From contig JABUEV010000019.1 in NCBI GenBank assembly GCA_013314865.1, positions 1-13,279 of the forward strand: DNA of 13,279 nucleotides. The letters run 5' to 3'. Positions within the stretch are counted from its first letter, which is position 1. Every line of letters starts with the position of its first letter. Below the pieces are notes generated by a model. The model had not been told where the DNA came from and did no database searches. It was given only the letters and a program-made list of their open reading frames with translations. Positions 1 to 8,333 of the stretch are shown piece after piece. This DNA is from Bacteroidales bacterium (GTDB lineage: Bacteria; Bacteroidota; Bacteroidia; Bacteroidales; VadinHA17). Both the position numbers and the translations under genes were made by a program.

Positions 1-1147
1 CCAGTTTAAGAATTTTTCTGCTGTTCAGGCCTTTTCCCGTATATGGATTGCAGCGTTTTGCTTTTCTAAATGAAATATAATGAAGGGCTTTTGATACATT
101 CTCTCTGTTACGTATGATTTCTTTTTTTTCATTCGAATCTATTGCGGTGAACCTGAATCCAAATTTCTTTAGTATATATGTCACAATACCCTCCTGCATA
201 AAAGTAATACCCTGCTGAATAAGGTTATGGTCTATGCAGTATTTTACTGCATAGAGGAAATTAAGATCATTCTCAGGTTTAAATTTATCAATCTTCTGTC
301 GTATTTTTTCCATAAAGGGACTGAAGGGTGGCACCAAATCTTCCTTTTCAATGCTTTTTGAAATATCTACAGCATTTGCTGCTTCCTTTGAAGAACAAAT
401 ATTAAAACCTCTTACAGTTGCCAAATTCACTGATACTTTTACAATGGATTTTGACAAATCAAGAATTCTTAACGCAGAATTTCTTTCATCTTCAGAGCCA
501 GACCTAAAACCGGGCAATGCACTTTTTTCGGCAAGCTTTTTAATTCTTCTTGGATCGCCAAAATTAATGTATTCAAGTGCACCACTTGTCCATTCATTTA
601 GTAGTGCAATATCATTAAGGTTCCAAACAGGTGTTATTTCTACTCCGTTTTCCAATACTTTTGCCTGGTCAGCTCCGTAAAATATGCCCCTCACAAAAGT
701 TTCCTTCAGAAATGAAGAATAATTTAAAAGTGTCATAAGAAGCAGAGGACTTGCCCTGAATCCATGTGTAATGTCGATGTATATTTCATCATTTTCATTT
801 AGCCTTTCGAAGATTATTCTGAAAGTATCCCAAATCTTTTTTTCAGTAACTATCTCTGGAATAATTACAGCTTCATGACGGGCTGGAAGATTAAGATCAA
901 TCAGAACTTCATTGAGGCCCTTTTTTATGGTCCCATCGTTATTAATTAAGTTGTTCCAGTTTTTTTCTTTTGCCTCCTGAGTTGTGAAAATGTATATTAT
1001 ATCGCTTTCTTTCCAGTTTTTACACAGAGATGAGGCAATAGCACTCAGAACAAAATTTGTTACATAAGTTTCACCCGAGGGCATTTTATAAGTACATAGT
1101 CTGTAACTGCTGGTTCCCAAGAAGGCAAGAAGAGTCTTTCTGTTCAT
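1..1147 (-). CDS. csx1: Csx1/Csx2-like CARF protein (TIGR02221-type), 3' end outside window
   Basis: Predicted cyclic-oligoadenylate-activated effector of the type III-A system, normally a CARF sensor fused to a HEPN ribonuclease. The frame is open from the ATG at 1145-1147 to the window edge, giving 382 codons without a stop. The N-terminus (LAFLGTSSYRLCTY, from residue 7) matches the Rossmann-like CARF start of the family. Residues 125-131 read DITHGFR, the hallmark ligand-binding-region motif of TIGR02221 proteins (H128, R131), followed by IFYGAD and an EWTSGALEYI segment that are also typical. From about residue 300 the helical segment YCIDHNLIQQGITFMQEG looks like the start of the HEPN-type half. 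The catalytic R-x4-6-H motif is not visible and should lie beyond the edge, so activity cannot be judged. It is the last visible gene of the cas operon, 96 bases after csm5. A Csm6 identity is less likely because of the HGFR signature. Family assignment is confident; function is inferred from the family. Confidence 0.85.
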   Translation of the reverse strand, partial: MNRKTLLAFLGTSSYRLCTYKMPSGETYVTNFVLSAIASSLCKNWKESDIIYIFTTQEAKEKNWNNLINNDGTIKKGLNEVLIDLNLPARHEAVIIPEIVTEKKIWDTFRIIFERLNENDEIYIDITHGFRASPLLLMTLLNYSSFLKETFVRGIFYGADQAKVLENGVEITPVWNLNDIALLNEWTSGALEYINFGDPRRIKKLAEKSALPGFRSGSEDERNSALRILDLSKSIVKVSVNLATVRGFNICSSKEAANAVDISKSIEKEDLVPPFSPFMEKIRQKIDKFKPENDLNFLYAVKYCIDHNLIQQGITFMQEGIVTYILKKFGFRFTAIDSNEKKEIIRNRENVSKALHYISFRKAKRCNPYTGKGLNSRKILKL

Positions 1148-1243
1148 AATTATAACTTATTTAAAATTACTATCTGCATATAGTAATATTGAATTCAATG
1201 TGTCATGCCAGACATAACCTGACGTTTGGAGTACTACATCAGG
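1148..1243 (-). promoter_or_regulatory. csm5-csx1 intergenic region with palindromes
   Basis: This 96-base gap is the only sizeable spacer inside an otherwise tightly packed cas operon. It contains a perfect 8-bp inverted repeat with a 6-base loop (ATTACTAT at 1166-1173, ATAGTAAT at 1180-1187). Directly next to it is a perfect 12-bp palindrome (ATTGAATTCAAT at 1188-1199). Nearer csm5 there is a weaker CCTGA/TCAGG pair (1218-1222 and 1239-1243). A Bacteroidota-like -7 element (TAATTTTA on the minus strand) overlaps the 8-bp stem, but no matching -33 element stands at the right distance. The region may hold an operator, a processing site or a separate promoter for csx1. Only the repeats are seen; the role is inferred. 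Confidence 0.4.
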
Positions 1244-2368
1244 CTAAATTTCAAGCAGGAGAAATCCAAGTGGATTGAACTCAGTTTTGGTAATTTTTGA
1301 ATCTTTTCCATTAATCTTAACTGTTCTGAAGAACAGTCTGCGGGATTTGTATTTTAGTCTTCTTCCTGAGCCTGTATTAATATGGTCTCCTGGATACTGC
1401 CAGTCTCCTGTTATCCCATGAAAACCAGATCCGAATCCAAGATGGAGCAGGCAACGGTTATTATCTGACGGAATGCTCTTTATTAATTTGTTTATACCTG
1501 AAATTACACCAGCACTATGTTCAGACCCATTATCATAATGATTAAAAAAATCAAGTTCTGCTTCAAGGTAACGTTTAGAATGCCAATTAATTATATTAAA
1601 TATTTTTTCAATTGTAAGATCGTTAAAAAAATCAATCCTGCCCTGCAGGGTTGCTTTTTTTTGTTTCAGATAATCAAAGCGTTGGTTATTAATTTTTAAA
1701 ATAAATGAAGATGTTGCGGTTGGCGTAATAGTTTCCAGAATAGTCAAAAATCCGGTGGCGTTGAAATTAGTTGAGGTTTCTTTTCTCGCATTAGCCCATC
1801 CTGCTGTCCATTCATTGTTAATCAGTGCAAGATTGAAAAGCTTGGTTTTACTTATTCTTGATTCTTTAAAAAAAGCATCTGTTATGTGAATGAAAGACAT
1901 CAGGTTATTTGATATTTCTCCGAAAGCGTCTCTTTCATCTCTAACCTTGTATTTGTTTTTAAGCCATGCGTAAATGACGGACCTGATTGAACCTTTTATT
2001 GATGATCCGGGGATGTATACCTGTCTTCCATTTTCCCCGGCCGTCGATATCATAGGTAAAATTTCTTCATTTACAGGTCCTGATGGAGATGGAATTTCAG
2101 ATATTGCTGCCAAGTTAAGAATCTCCTCTTTGAGTATTTTGCGGTTTTCAAAGAACTTAACGGGTGTTCCGGCAGAGAGAAAGGAAATAAATAAGTTTTT
2201 ATCTTCCTCCGGTAACAATTTGAATACCCTTGACTGGTCAATTATAATGACTTTCTTTCCATCATCTCTGTATAGATAATCGACACCGGGAATAAGTTTT
2301 TTCTCCTGCCCGGCCCCAACATGTATCGGTGTTATTGCAGTTGCTTTGATTAATTTACTATTTTCCAT
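1244..2368 (-). CDS. csm5: Type III-A RAMP protein Csm5
   Basis: Csm5, a Cas7-like RAMP subunit that caps the crRNA 3' end of the Csm effector complex and is known to help crRNA maturation in studied systems. The 374-residue length fits the family. The N-terminus has the family pattern TPIHVGAGQEK (residues 13-23). The conserved loop YIPGSSIKGSIRS is at residues 118-130, and a C-terminal glycine-rich stretch (GFGSGFHGITGD, residues 311-322) is typical of Csm5. The ATG at 2366-2368 lies one base after the csm4 stop (TGA-A-ATG), which supports the start and suggests translational coupling. The stop is TAG at 1244-1246. No Shine-Dalgarno sequence is evident, as usual for Bacteroidota. Confidence 0.92.
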   Translation of the reverse strand: MENSKLIKATAITPIHVGAGQEKKLIPGVDYLYRDDGKKVIIIDQSRVFKLLPEEDKNLFISFLSAGTPVKFFENRKILKEEILNLAAISEIPSPSGPVNEEILPMISTAGENGRQVYIPGSSIKGSIRSVIYAWLKNKYKVRDERDAFGEISNNLMSFIHITDAFFKESRISKTKLFNLALINNEWTAGWANARKETSTNFNATGFLTILETITPTATSSFILKINNQRFDYLKQKKATLQGRIDFFNDLTIEKIFNIINWHSKRYLEAELDFFNHYDNGSEHSAGVISGINKLIKSIPSDNNRCLLHLGFGSGFHGITGDWQYPGDHINTGSGRRLKYKSRRLFFRTVKINGKDSKITKTEFNPLGFLLLEI

Positions 2369-2369
2369 T

Positions 2370-3362
2370 TCATTCAGGTTTTATAGGGAGGAAAATACTT
2401 TTACCGCTGCGGTAAATTGCATTATGGGTCTGAATATTTAATGGTTTCAGGTCTGTAACTTTTCCCTTGACAAGATATTCTTTGCCATTTATTCTTAACA
2501 CCGAACCCGGAACAAGCATATGTACAGTTCTTTTTCTCAAAGTGTTATATGGTTCGCTTATCCAACCTCCTCGTCTCATTATATCATAGGATGTATGTTC
2601 ACCGATCATGTCAATTAAATCCATTTCCGATTCGGGTATAAATGCAGAAAGAGAGATGAAATATTCTGATTCATCAGGGCAGTTTATTTCAATTTTGTCA
2701 AGTGAAAATTCAAACCTGCCATTGCCTACTGATCGGTCTGATCCTATTCCATTTTCAGAAAGGAACACTAGTGCTTGTATAAACCTGTTTCTTTCAGTCT
2801 CATTGTCAGTGATCAGGATAAAGAAAAGTCCGGTATTAGAATAAAAATAAAGCTTTTCCATATAAAAAGGCACAGAGTTTTCTGCAGGATTTCTGGGTCT
2901 CATTATTCTCGGAGTTACAGTTGAGGAAACGATACGTAGCTTATCTACTTTAAAACTCTCCGGATCACACAGGTAGTCGCCTTTAAACTGTTCATTCTTA
3001 ACAACATTCAGTTTCCCGAAAAGTCTTTTTTCAAAAATCTCTTTCTGATAAAATCTTGTTTTTCTGAATTTTTTAATTAGCTCTGCAGGTATTTTTTCAG
3101 GAAGTTTATCTTTAACTGGTTTTGGGAGGAAGTAAAAGTATCTTCCATTGCCAGACAGGAATGGAAACAATCCTGACACTGCAAATCCATGATTATCAGA
3201 AATCCATTCTGGTTTGCCTAGTGATGCCCATGCCTGCATAATAGATGCAGTCAGGGCATCGGAATGAATCAGAGTTTCACTGCGGGCATAATCCGATCTT
3301 GGGTTGCTTATATGAAGTGGAGTTGTGAAATGCAACCTTACTATCTCAAGTTCTATTTTCAT
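2370..3362 (-). CDS. csm4: Type III-A RAMP protein Csm4
   Basis: Csm4, the Cas5-like RAMP subunit that binds the 5' repeat-derived tag of the crRNA and docks Cas10 onto the complex. The protein has 330 residues. Its start (RLHFTTPLHISN, residues 9-20) followed by SETLIHSDALTASI (residues 28-41) is the characteristic Csm4 N-terminal pattern. The conserved glycine-rich loop GIGSDRSVGNGRF occupies residues 205-217. The start ATG is at 3360-3362, preceded on the minus strand by TAATAAAAA, which includes the csm3 stop six bases upstream. The spacing to csm3 and csm5 indicates co-transcription and probably coupled translation. Confidence 0.92.
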   Translation of the reverse strand: MKIELEIVRLHFTTPLHISNPRSDYARSETLIHSDALTASIMQAWASLGKPEWISDNHGFAVSGLFPFLSGNGRYFYFLPKPVKDKLPEKIPAELIKKFRKTRFYQKEIFEKRLFGKLNVVKNEQFKGDYLCDPESFKVDKLRIVSSTVTPRIMRPRNPAENSVPFYMEKLYFYSNTGLFFILITDNETERNRFIQALVFLSENGIGSDRSVGNGRFEFSLDKIEINCPDESEYFISLSAFIPESEMDLIDMIGEHTSYDIMRRGGWISEPYNTLRKRTVHMLVPGSVLRINGKEYLVKGKVTDLKPLNIQTHNAIYRSGKSIFLPIKPE

Positions 3363-3368
3363 TTTTTA

Positions 3369-4043
3369 TTAGTAATCTTCAACTTTTTTGATTTCAGGAT
3401 TGTTAAAATTCAGATTGAATTTAATCTTGCCATAACCTCTTGATCCGCTTCCTCCAAGATAATCATCTTCAAGAAGTTTTATTCCTTTTTGAAGAAGCCT
3501 CAAAAAACTGTTTCGTTTTTCAAAAGGTTTTTCCTCACTTCCATCACTGAAAACATTTATTACAAATTCAACCTCAAACAATGCTCCGGCAGGAACACGT
3601 TCAATTTGTCTGGGGTGTTCTGCCGTTCCCCTCAATCTGTTTATTACGTTTTCGAATTTTATTTCAGTAAAAGGCATATCTGTAAAACTGCTTTCCGATA
3701 GTTTCTTAGCCCATTCATCAGTAAGGTACGAATCCCTTACCAGGAGTCTTGAAGGCAGGCCATCATCACCTGAGGCTCCGAATAAAATAGGGATAATGCT
3801 GTCTTTAGGGTAATCTTTAACACGAAACTTGCTTTCAGCATTAGCTCCTTCTGAGATTTCAAGCAATGATCTTATTTTGCCTTTAAGAGAGCTTCCCGGA
3901 ATGTAAGGCTGATTGTTGTCTTTTCTCCTTACAACAGGAGAGTCAATGCCTCCTATTTCCACATTCTCCTTGGAATCACCTATATGCATACCTGTTAACA
4001 GTTCAAGTGTGCCTTTGATTATTACTTTTTCTAAGAGTTTCAT
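3369..4043 (-). CDS. csm3: Type III-A RAMP protein Csm3 (target RNA-cleaving backbone)
   Basis: Csm3, the Cas7-like subunit that repeats along the crRNA and cuts target RNA at 6-nt intervals in characterised Csm complexes. The 224-residue length is normal. The N-terminus shows LELLTGMHIGDS (residues 13-24) and EIGGIDSPVVRR (residues 29-40). D34 in this segment corresponds to the catalytic Asp known from Csm3 enzymes, so RNA cleavage should be intact. YIPGSSLKGKIRSLLE spans residues 47-62. The family motif INRLRGTAEHPRQIERVPAG follows (residues 134-153), and the C-terminal loop YLGGSGSRGYGKI lies at 195-207. The start ATG at 4041-4043 is preceded by GATAAAT, the same context as an ATG near the start of csm2. 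Gaps are 17 bases to csm2 and 6 bases to csm4. Confidence 0.95.
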   Translation of the reverse strand: MKLLEKVIIKGTLELLTGMHIGDSKENVEIGGIDSPVVRRKDNNQPYIPGSSLKGKIRSLLEISEGANAESKFRVKDYPKDSIIPILFGASGDDGLPSRLLVRDSYLTDEWAKKLSESSFTDMPFTEIKFENVINRLRGTAEHPRQIERVPAGALFEVEFVINVFSDGSEEKPFEKRNSFLRLLQKGIKLLEDDYLGGSGSRGYGKIKFNLNFNNPEIKKVEDY

Positions 4044-4060
4044 ATTTATCGAGTTTTAGA

Positions 4061-4477
4061 TTATTCACCGCCATAAACTTTATGATAGGCAACAATTGCC
4101 TCAACTATGCTTACAAAGTTTTTAAACTTCATTTCGTCTTCATTAATTGATTTAATGAGAGGGGATAACTCTTTATAGAATATATCTATTTTGGTTTCGT
4201 TTTTATCTCTGCCGACAGCATAGGCAAGCTTTGGTTCCAGGAGGATTATTTCACCTTTCAGGTTGTTAAAATCAGCCTGAATGCGCTTGATAGCTCCAAA
4301 GAACCTCCTTATTTGACTAGTTGTCATAGGTTTCTTTCTGGTAATCATTCTGTTAGGATTATCCCGGCTGGGTATTCTTTCAGGTTCTGCAAGGTTTTTG
4401 CCAAAATCCTCCAATGGCTTAATATTTTTAATTCCATTGGTTAACATGTCAGGTGTAAGTGTTGCCATATTTATCAT
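4061..4477 (-). CDS. csm2: Type III-A small subunit Csm2
   Basis: Csm2 is the small helical subunit that lines the crRNA-target duplex in the Csm complex. The 138 residues fit the family. TTSQIRRFFGAIKRI (residues 52-66) is the conserved first half. LLEPKLAYAVGRDK (residues 79-92) and the ending FVSIVEAIVAYHKVYGG are also strongly family-like. The charged, proline-containing N-terminal 50 residues are poorly conserved, as expected. Two starts are possible: ATG at 4475-4477, separated by one base from the cas10 stop, and ATG at 4466-4468. The second is preceded by GATAAAT, exactly as in csm3, and would give MATLTPDML; it may be the better start. Protein identity does not depend on that choice. 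Confidence 0.92.
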   Translation of the reverse strand: MINMATLTPDMLTNGIKNIKPLEDFGKNLAEPERIPSRDNPNRMITRKKPMTTSQIRRFFGAIKRIQADFNNLKGEIILLEPKLAYAVGRDKNETKIDIFYKELSPLIKSINEDEMKFKNFVSIVEAIVAYHKVYGGE

Positions 4478-4478
4478 A

Positions 4479-7148
4479 TTAATTGGTTCTTAAATCAAGT
4501 TCAGCAAGACGGCAGGCCAGGGCAAATGCTTCAAAACGCACCTGCCTGTCGCCGATTTTTGTAAAAAGTATCTGTTTAAGTTCCTCCAGAGCTTTATATT
4601 CAGCACTTTTTCTATCCTTTACCTTTGCTTGCCTCCGTGCTATATTATATGCAGCTTTCCATTTCCATGAATAATCCTCATTACCAGTAAGTTCTTTTAC
4701 ATGTTTCCATGAATTATAAAGCCGCAGTAAATACATCAGCAAACCTTTTGTAATATATTTACTTTCAACCCACTCCCTCAGTTTTCTTCTCGTATCTTTT
4801 ACTACATTCCATTCAAGATCCCAATTCACCGGAACATCAAGAAGACACAATGAGTTTTTTGTAAACCCTTCAACTGCGTGATTCTTTGCTATGTTTTCAG
4901 CTCTGTGCGCATCTTCGGCGGCTTTTGCGACAGGATATTTTGGTGTAATCATTGAAATACCGCCGGAAAAAGTAATATCATCTCTTCCTGTAAACTCCCT
5001 GAATTCGTCCCTAATATTTGAAGCAAATTCAATTATTTTATCCCATCGGCCAACAGCGAAGAGATCATCACCACCGCTGTAGTAAATAGTTACATTATTC
5101 CTGAAATCATCTTTTTCACGGATTGTATTTATGTAACCTGAAAAGAAAAGATCAAGAAATCCCGATAAAGTAGCGTAAGCAGAAAAACTAGCATTTTTTG
5201 CTATGTTGATGTTTCTATCTTTATCATGTTCGTTGAATCCTTCAAGAAATATTCTGCCAAGATTATCCACGTCCATTCTAAGTACTCCGATTCGCCTGAA
5301 TGAGGGTTCCCTGTTCGTTTCATAAGGCTCTTCATGATCAAAACTGGCCAGTTCTTCAAATGTTTTTGGTGAATTATCTTTATTTAACGGAACAGTAGCT
5401 CCGCCAAAATACCTGAAAGCCCATGCCTGCTTATTTCCACCGAGCTTCCCAGGGAAATTATCAGCGCCGGTAAAATTTTGTAACACAAGTACATTCGAAT
5501 AATTCCATTCTGTTTTTTGATTAATGAAGAATCTGTAGTCAGGCAATCCTTTAAATGAATCTTTTTCAGCTACATTTCCAAAAATAACATGTCTGTGGTT
5601 TACAAGTTTTTCACCAATAATAATCTGGTCCTTAACAGATTCAGACACCAAAGTCACTTCATCAGTGTTCAGTATTTCAGATGCTTTTTTTATTTTTCCT
5701 CCCTTAGTGTCTTCGGTGAATGCGTACATTTCACTCAGCTGATATTCAATGCCTGTTACACTGCAGGCCTTTTCTTTTCCTCCTGCACCGGAGGGATCGA
5801 AGATTCTTTCATAAAAATTCCGTTTGGTGAACAATTCTGAGAATTTTAATCCCTCATTTTTTGCAACATTTTTAAAAACGCTTTTCCAGAGTTCGCCAAG
5901 AAATACATTTTCTGAATCACCTTCAATTCTGATATTTGGTTTGCCTGATTCTATTTTATTATCATACCTGAAAGCTCTTCTTCCAATATTAAGATATAAC
6001 TCTCCGGAATGTCTTGTCCAGAGTTCTTCCTGGATTCTCAACTGTAAATCATTAAGCAACTGATTCACTTTCATGGTATTGGGGAGGATCATATAAAACT
6101 TGCCTCCACTTGCATAAACAACATGAGATGGTGTAAAACCATCTGGTATTTCACGAATAAGGTACCAGTAAAGAGATTCGGTTAGCATCTGAAGATAGAA
6201 AGATCGCCCCCTTAAACTCTTAACTGCATATTTGGTCGATATATTATACAGGAAATTCTGAATGTTAGATAGGTCAAAACAGACAAGTTGAAGAGGATAT
6301 GCGTCATCTTGAATTGTAAGTCTGTGTTTTTTAGTATCAAAGATGAATCGTGAACTGTCTTCAGTATAATAATCATAAAAACATTGGGCTATTGCAGATG
6401 TTATTTTCAGGTGTTCAAAAAGGCTTATGCATGGAAAGTCAATCTGTGTAAATGAAGGTATGCACCATGTAAATTGCTTAAGAATATAAAACAATGTAAT
6501 ATTGAAATCCCTGATTGAGTCAGTCTGGAAATTATCGGGTTTTAGTTTTTCTTCAAATTTTTTCCATAAAATTTCGTAATCCTGCCTGGAGTTGAGAGAA
6601 TACTGAACTGGCAGGACGGTATTTCTGTCAAGATTTAAAGGCTTTAACCTGAAGGATTTCTGAAACGGGAAATTTACACCTTCTATGTCATCATCATTTC
6701 TTTTAATTTTCAATGCACAGAGGATATTGCTCAAAGGTATTTCCTTATACCTTTCCCTGCTTGTTTTAAGTTCATTTTGCTCATATTCTCCAATCTGAGA
6801 GCGGTCGAGACCACTGGCCCACCAGTCGGCCAGCTGGATCATAGCCTGGAATATGGTACCGGGCCGGTGATGATATGATGCTAAATTTGCCACATTGTCG
6901 TCATGTTCCCATGAAGATGTAAATTTTTGAAACAGTGCCTTATGCTTTTCAAAGAATTCATTTGTCCAAATTACATGCTGATGAGAAAAATGCCTGTCCT
7001 GTGTAAGCGGACAGATAAGATCGGCAATGCGTTTTGACTGTTCCCTGAGCTCTTCTGATTCATAAAAATCTTTGTCAGCCCTCTGATAAAATTTACCTAT
7101 ATCGTGCATTAATGCACCCAGATAGATTTCGTCTCTGATTCTACTCAT
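4479..7148 (-). CDS. cas10: Cas10/Csm1 with HD and GGDD cyclase motifs
   Basis: Cas10 is the large subunit of the Csm complex. On target RNA binding it cuts ssDNA through its HD domain and makes cyclic oligoadenylates with its Palm domain. The protein has 889 residues. The HD motif is at H15-D16 (GALMHDIGKFYQR), with a supporting HD-domain helix QLADWWASGLDR further on. The Palm2 domain begins with VLRMDVDNLGRIF (D626, D628), and the active-site motif SGGDD has GGDD at residues 692-695 (codons at 5064-5075). FSGGISMITPKYPVAKAAEDAH follows in shorter family-typical blocks. The C-terminal part is helical, like the D4 domain. Both catalytic centres look intact. The central region that is a zinc ribbon in many Csm1 proteins has only one cysteine (C462, in KACSVTG). 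The start ATG overlaps the cas6 stop by 8 bases (ATGAGTAG), showing coupled translation. Confidence 0.95.
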   Translation of the reverse strand: MSRIRDEIYLGALMHDIGKFYQRADKDFYESEELREQSKRIADLICPLTQDRHFSHQHVIWTNEFFEKHKALFQKFTSSWEHDDNVANLASYHHRPGTIFQAMIQLADWWASGLDRSQIGEYEQNELKTSRERYKEIPLSNILCALKIKRNDDDIEGVNFPFQKSFRLKPLNLDRNTVLPVQYSLNSRQDYEILWKKFEEKLKPDNFQTDSIRDFNITLFYILKQFTWCIPSFTQIDFPCISLFEHLKITSAIAQCFYDYYTEDSSRFIFDTKKHRLTIQDDAYPLQLVCFDLSNIQNFLYNISTKYAVKSLRGRSFYLQMLTESLYWYLIREIPDGFTPSHVVYASGGKFYMILPNTMKVNQLLNDLQLRIQEELWTRHSGELYLNIGRRAFRYDNKIESGKPNIRIEGDSENVFLGELWKSVFKNVAKNEGLKFSELFTKRNFYERIFDPSGAGGKEKACSVTGIEYQLSEMYAFTEDTKGGKIKKASEILNTDEVTLVSESVKDQIIIGEKLVNHRHVIFGNVAEKDSFKGLPDYRFFINQKTEWNYSNVLVLQNFTGADNFPGKLGGNKQAWAFRYFGGATVPLNKDNSPKTFEELASFDHEEPYETNREPSFRRIGVLRMDVDNLGRIFLEGFNEHDKDRNINIAKNASFSAYATLSGFLDLFFSGYINTIREKDDFRNNVTIYYSGGDDLFAVGRWDKIIEFASNIRDEFREFTGRDDITFSGGISMITPKYPVAKAAEDAHRAENIAKNHAVEGFTKNSLCLLDVPVNWDLEWNVVKDTRRKLREWVESKYITKGLLMYLLRLYNSWKHVKELTGNEDYSWKWKAAYNIARRQAKVKDRKSAEYKALEELKQILFTKIGDRQVRFEAFALACRLAELDLRTN

Positions 7149-7824
7149 TATTATCGTTAAGTTTTAATGATTTTATTATTCCGAATCCCCTGGTAACATT
7201 TTTCCCAAGTCCTATAAAATCGGGCAGGGATACATTGGAAATGAATTTCAGGTCAAAAGCTTCACGTTTAACTCCTTTTACTGGTATTAGATGTGTGTTT
7301 TCAATATTGGTTATTTTAACAGTAATATGTTTATCCACTGTCCATTTTATACCTTTTGCGAAGGATATTATATTGCCTGTTAGAATTCTTTCTAGAAAAT
7401 GGGTTTTATCAACTATACCTTCAATTTTATTGAATTCTGAATAGTTGTTTTGATTAAAAGGAAGCCATTTGTTTATTCTGTATCTGAATAATGATTCCCA
7501 AATCTGAACATTGTATTGCTTTAGAAATAGTTTGTAAATCGAAAGCCTGAGAGTTCTGTCGGAAATCCTCAAGTCCCAGTTCTTCTGATTGAAGAAATGA
7601 TGTACTTCATCGACACCATCGTTAATACACATAATTGTAGGTCTGTTATTAATTGATTTATACTGGACAAGAGGATAACCATATTTAAATCTTGTGTCAT
7701 CAAGATGATTGTTGAAAATTGTTTTATCACGTCCGACTTTTTCAATAACTGCACCACGAAATTCTGAAATTTCCCAGGGCATTAAAAGTTCATCAAATTC
7801 AACACGTAGCACTCTAATTCTCAT
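7141..7824 (-). CDS. cas6: CRISPR endoribonuclease Cas6
   Basis: Predicted Cas6, which cuts the repeat in pre-crRNA to produce guides for the Csm complex. From the ATG at 7822-7824 it has 227 residues and begins MRIRVLRVEF, a RAMP-type first strand. The C-terminal glycine-rich loop GLGKNVTRGFGI (residues 205-216) is the Cas6 hallmark. IFNNHLDDTRFKYGYPLVQY (about residues 36-55) resembles a conserved block of Bacteroidota Cas6 proteins, and H40 there is a candidate catalytic residue (inference). The frame extends six codons upstream to a TTG at 7842; the ATG is preferred because the RAMP strand starts there and a possible promoter overlaps the upstream part. It is the first gene of the operon and overlaps cas10 by 8 bases. 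Confidence 0.85.
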   Translation of the reverse strand: MRIRVLRVEFDELLMPWEISEFRGAVIEKVGRDKTIFNNHLDDTRFKYGYPLVQYKSINNRPTIMCINDGVDEVHHFFNQKNWDLRISDRTLRLSIYKLFLKQYNVQIWESLFRYRINKWLPFNQNNYSEFNKIEGIVDKTHFLERILTGNIISFAKGIKWTVDKHITVKITNIENTHLIPVKGVKREAFDLKFISNVSLPDFIGLGKNVTRGFGIIKSLKLNDNNE

Positions 7825-7841
7825 CAGACAGAATTTGATCA

Positions 7842-7873
7842 AAAAAATACATATATTTTTTTAGTGAAACAAG
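7842..7873 (-). promoter_or_regulatory. Possible Bacteroidota-type promoter for the cas operon
   Basis: On the minus strand, CTTG (7873-7870) is followed after 20 bases by TATTTTTT (7849-7842). This is close to the Bacteroidota primary sigma consensus TTTG-N19-21-TAnnTTTG (3 of 4 and 7 of 8 positions). It would start transcription only a few bases before the cas6 ATG at 7824 and would exclude the upstream TTG start. The region is very AT-rich, so chance matches are likely. Confidence 0.25.
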
Positions 7874-8136
7874 AGAATATGTCAATATTATTTAAAAAAT
7901 TTCATTAAGACTTTTATGACTTCATCTTAAAAATATTACCGTCTATTAGGTTCTTTATAAGCAAATTACAGATCGATTTCAATATGAATATATATTTATA
8001 TTTCTTTTTATCTTTGCGTTGTTACCAGTTCAATTATAGATTCTCCATGAACAGCGTAACAGATGGCTTCATTATTTAATTCAACCCCCCACCACTTGCA
8101 AATATCAATTTATTTTACTATCTTAATATCTTATAT

Positions 8137-8153
8137 AGCTCTGATGCAGAGCT
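8137..8153. repeat. Perfect 7-bp inverted repeat (hairpin)
   Basis: AGCTCTG (8137-8143) and CAGAGCT (8147-8153) form a perfect stem around the loop ATG. Read on the plus strand it is followed by TCCTTGTCTTTT, a weak terminator-like tail. On the minus strand, the coding direction of all neighbours, the next bases are ATATAAG, so it is not a standard intrinsic terminator for the permease transcript. Confidence 0.45.
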
Positions 8154-8333
8154 TCCTTGTCTTTTCAATGTCAAAATGAGTTTTCGGGATTATTGTGAAT
8201 GATTTTGATGCCTGTCGTTAAACATTACAGCTGATTTTCTGCAGCCTTAACAATGATTCAATGTGATTTTGGTACATGAATCCCTGCGTTTAATGTTCTT
8301 AAGAAGCTAATTGCCATTAATTTACGTCTTTCC

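Noticed and set aside
80-104. RENVSKALH in Csx1 as the HEPN catalytic motif
   Set aside because: The Arg-His spacing is seven residues rather than 4-6, and it lies too early in the HEPN half; the real motif is expected past the window edge.
351-680. Plus-strand frame of 109 codons
   Set aside because: It lies entirely opposite csx1, whose protein matches a known family, and its own translation resembles nothing.
7825-7842. Upstream TTG start for cas6
   Set aside because: It adds six residues before the first RAMP strand and overlaps a promoter-like sequence; the ATG at 7822-7824 fits better.
8137-8165. Intrinsic terminator at the 8137-8153 hairpin
   Set aside because: The T-rich tail is on the plus strand, where no gene ends; on the coding strand there is no T-run after the stem.
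8184-8270. Short direct repeats around GATTTTG and AATGATT
   Set aside because: They are short, imperfect and irregularly spaced, as expected in AT-rich DNA.
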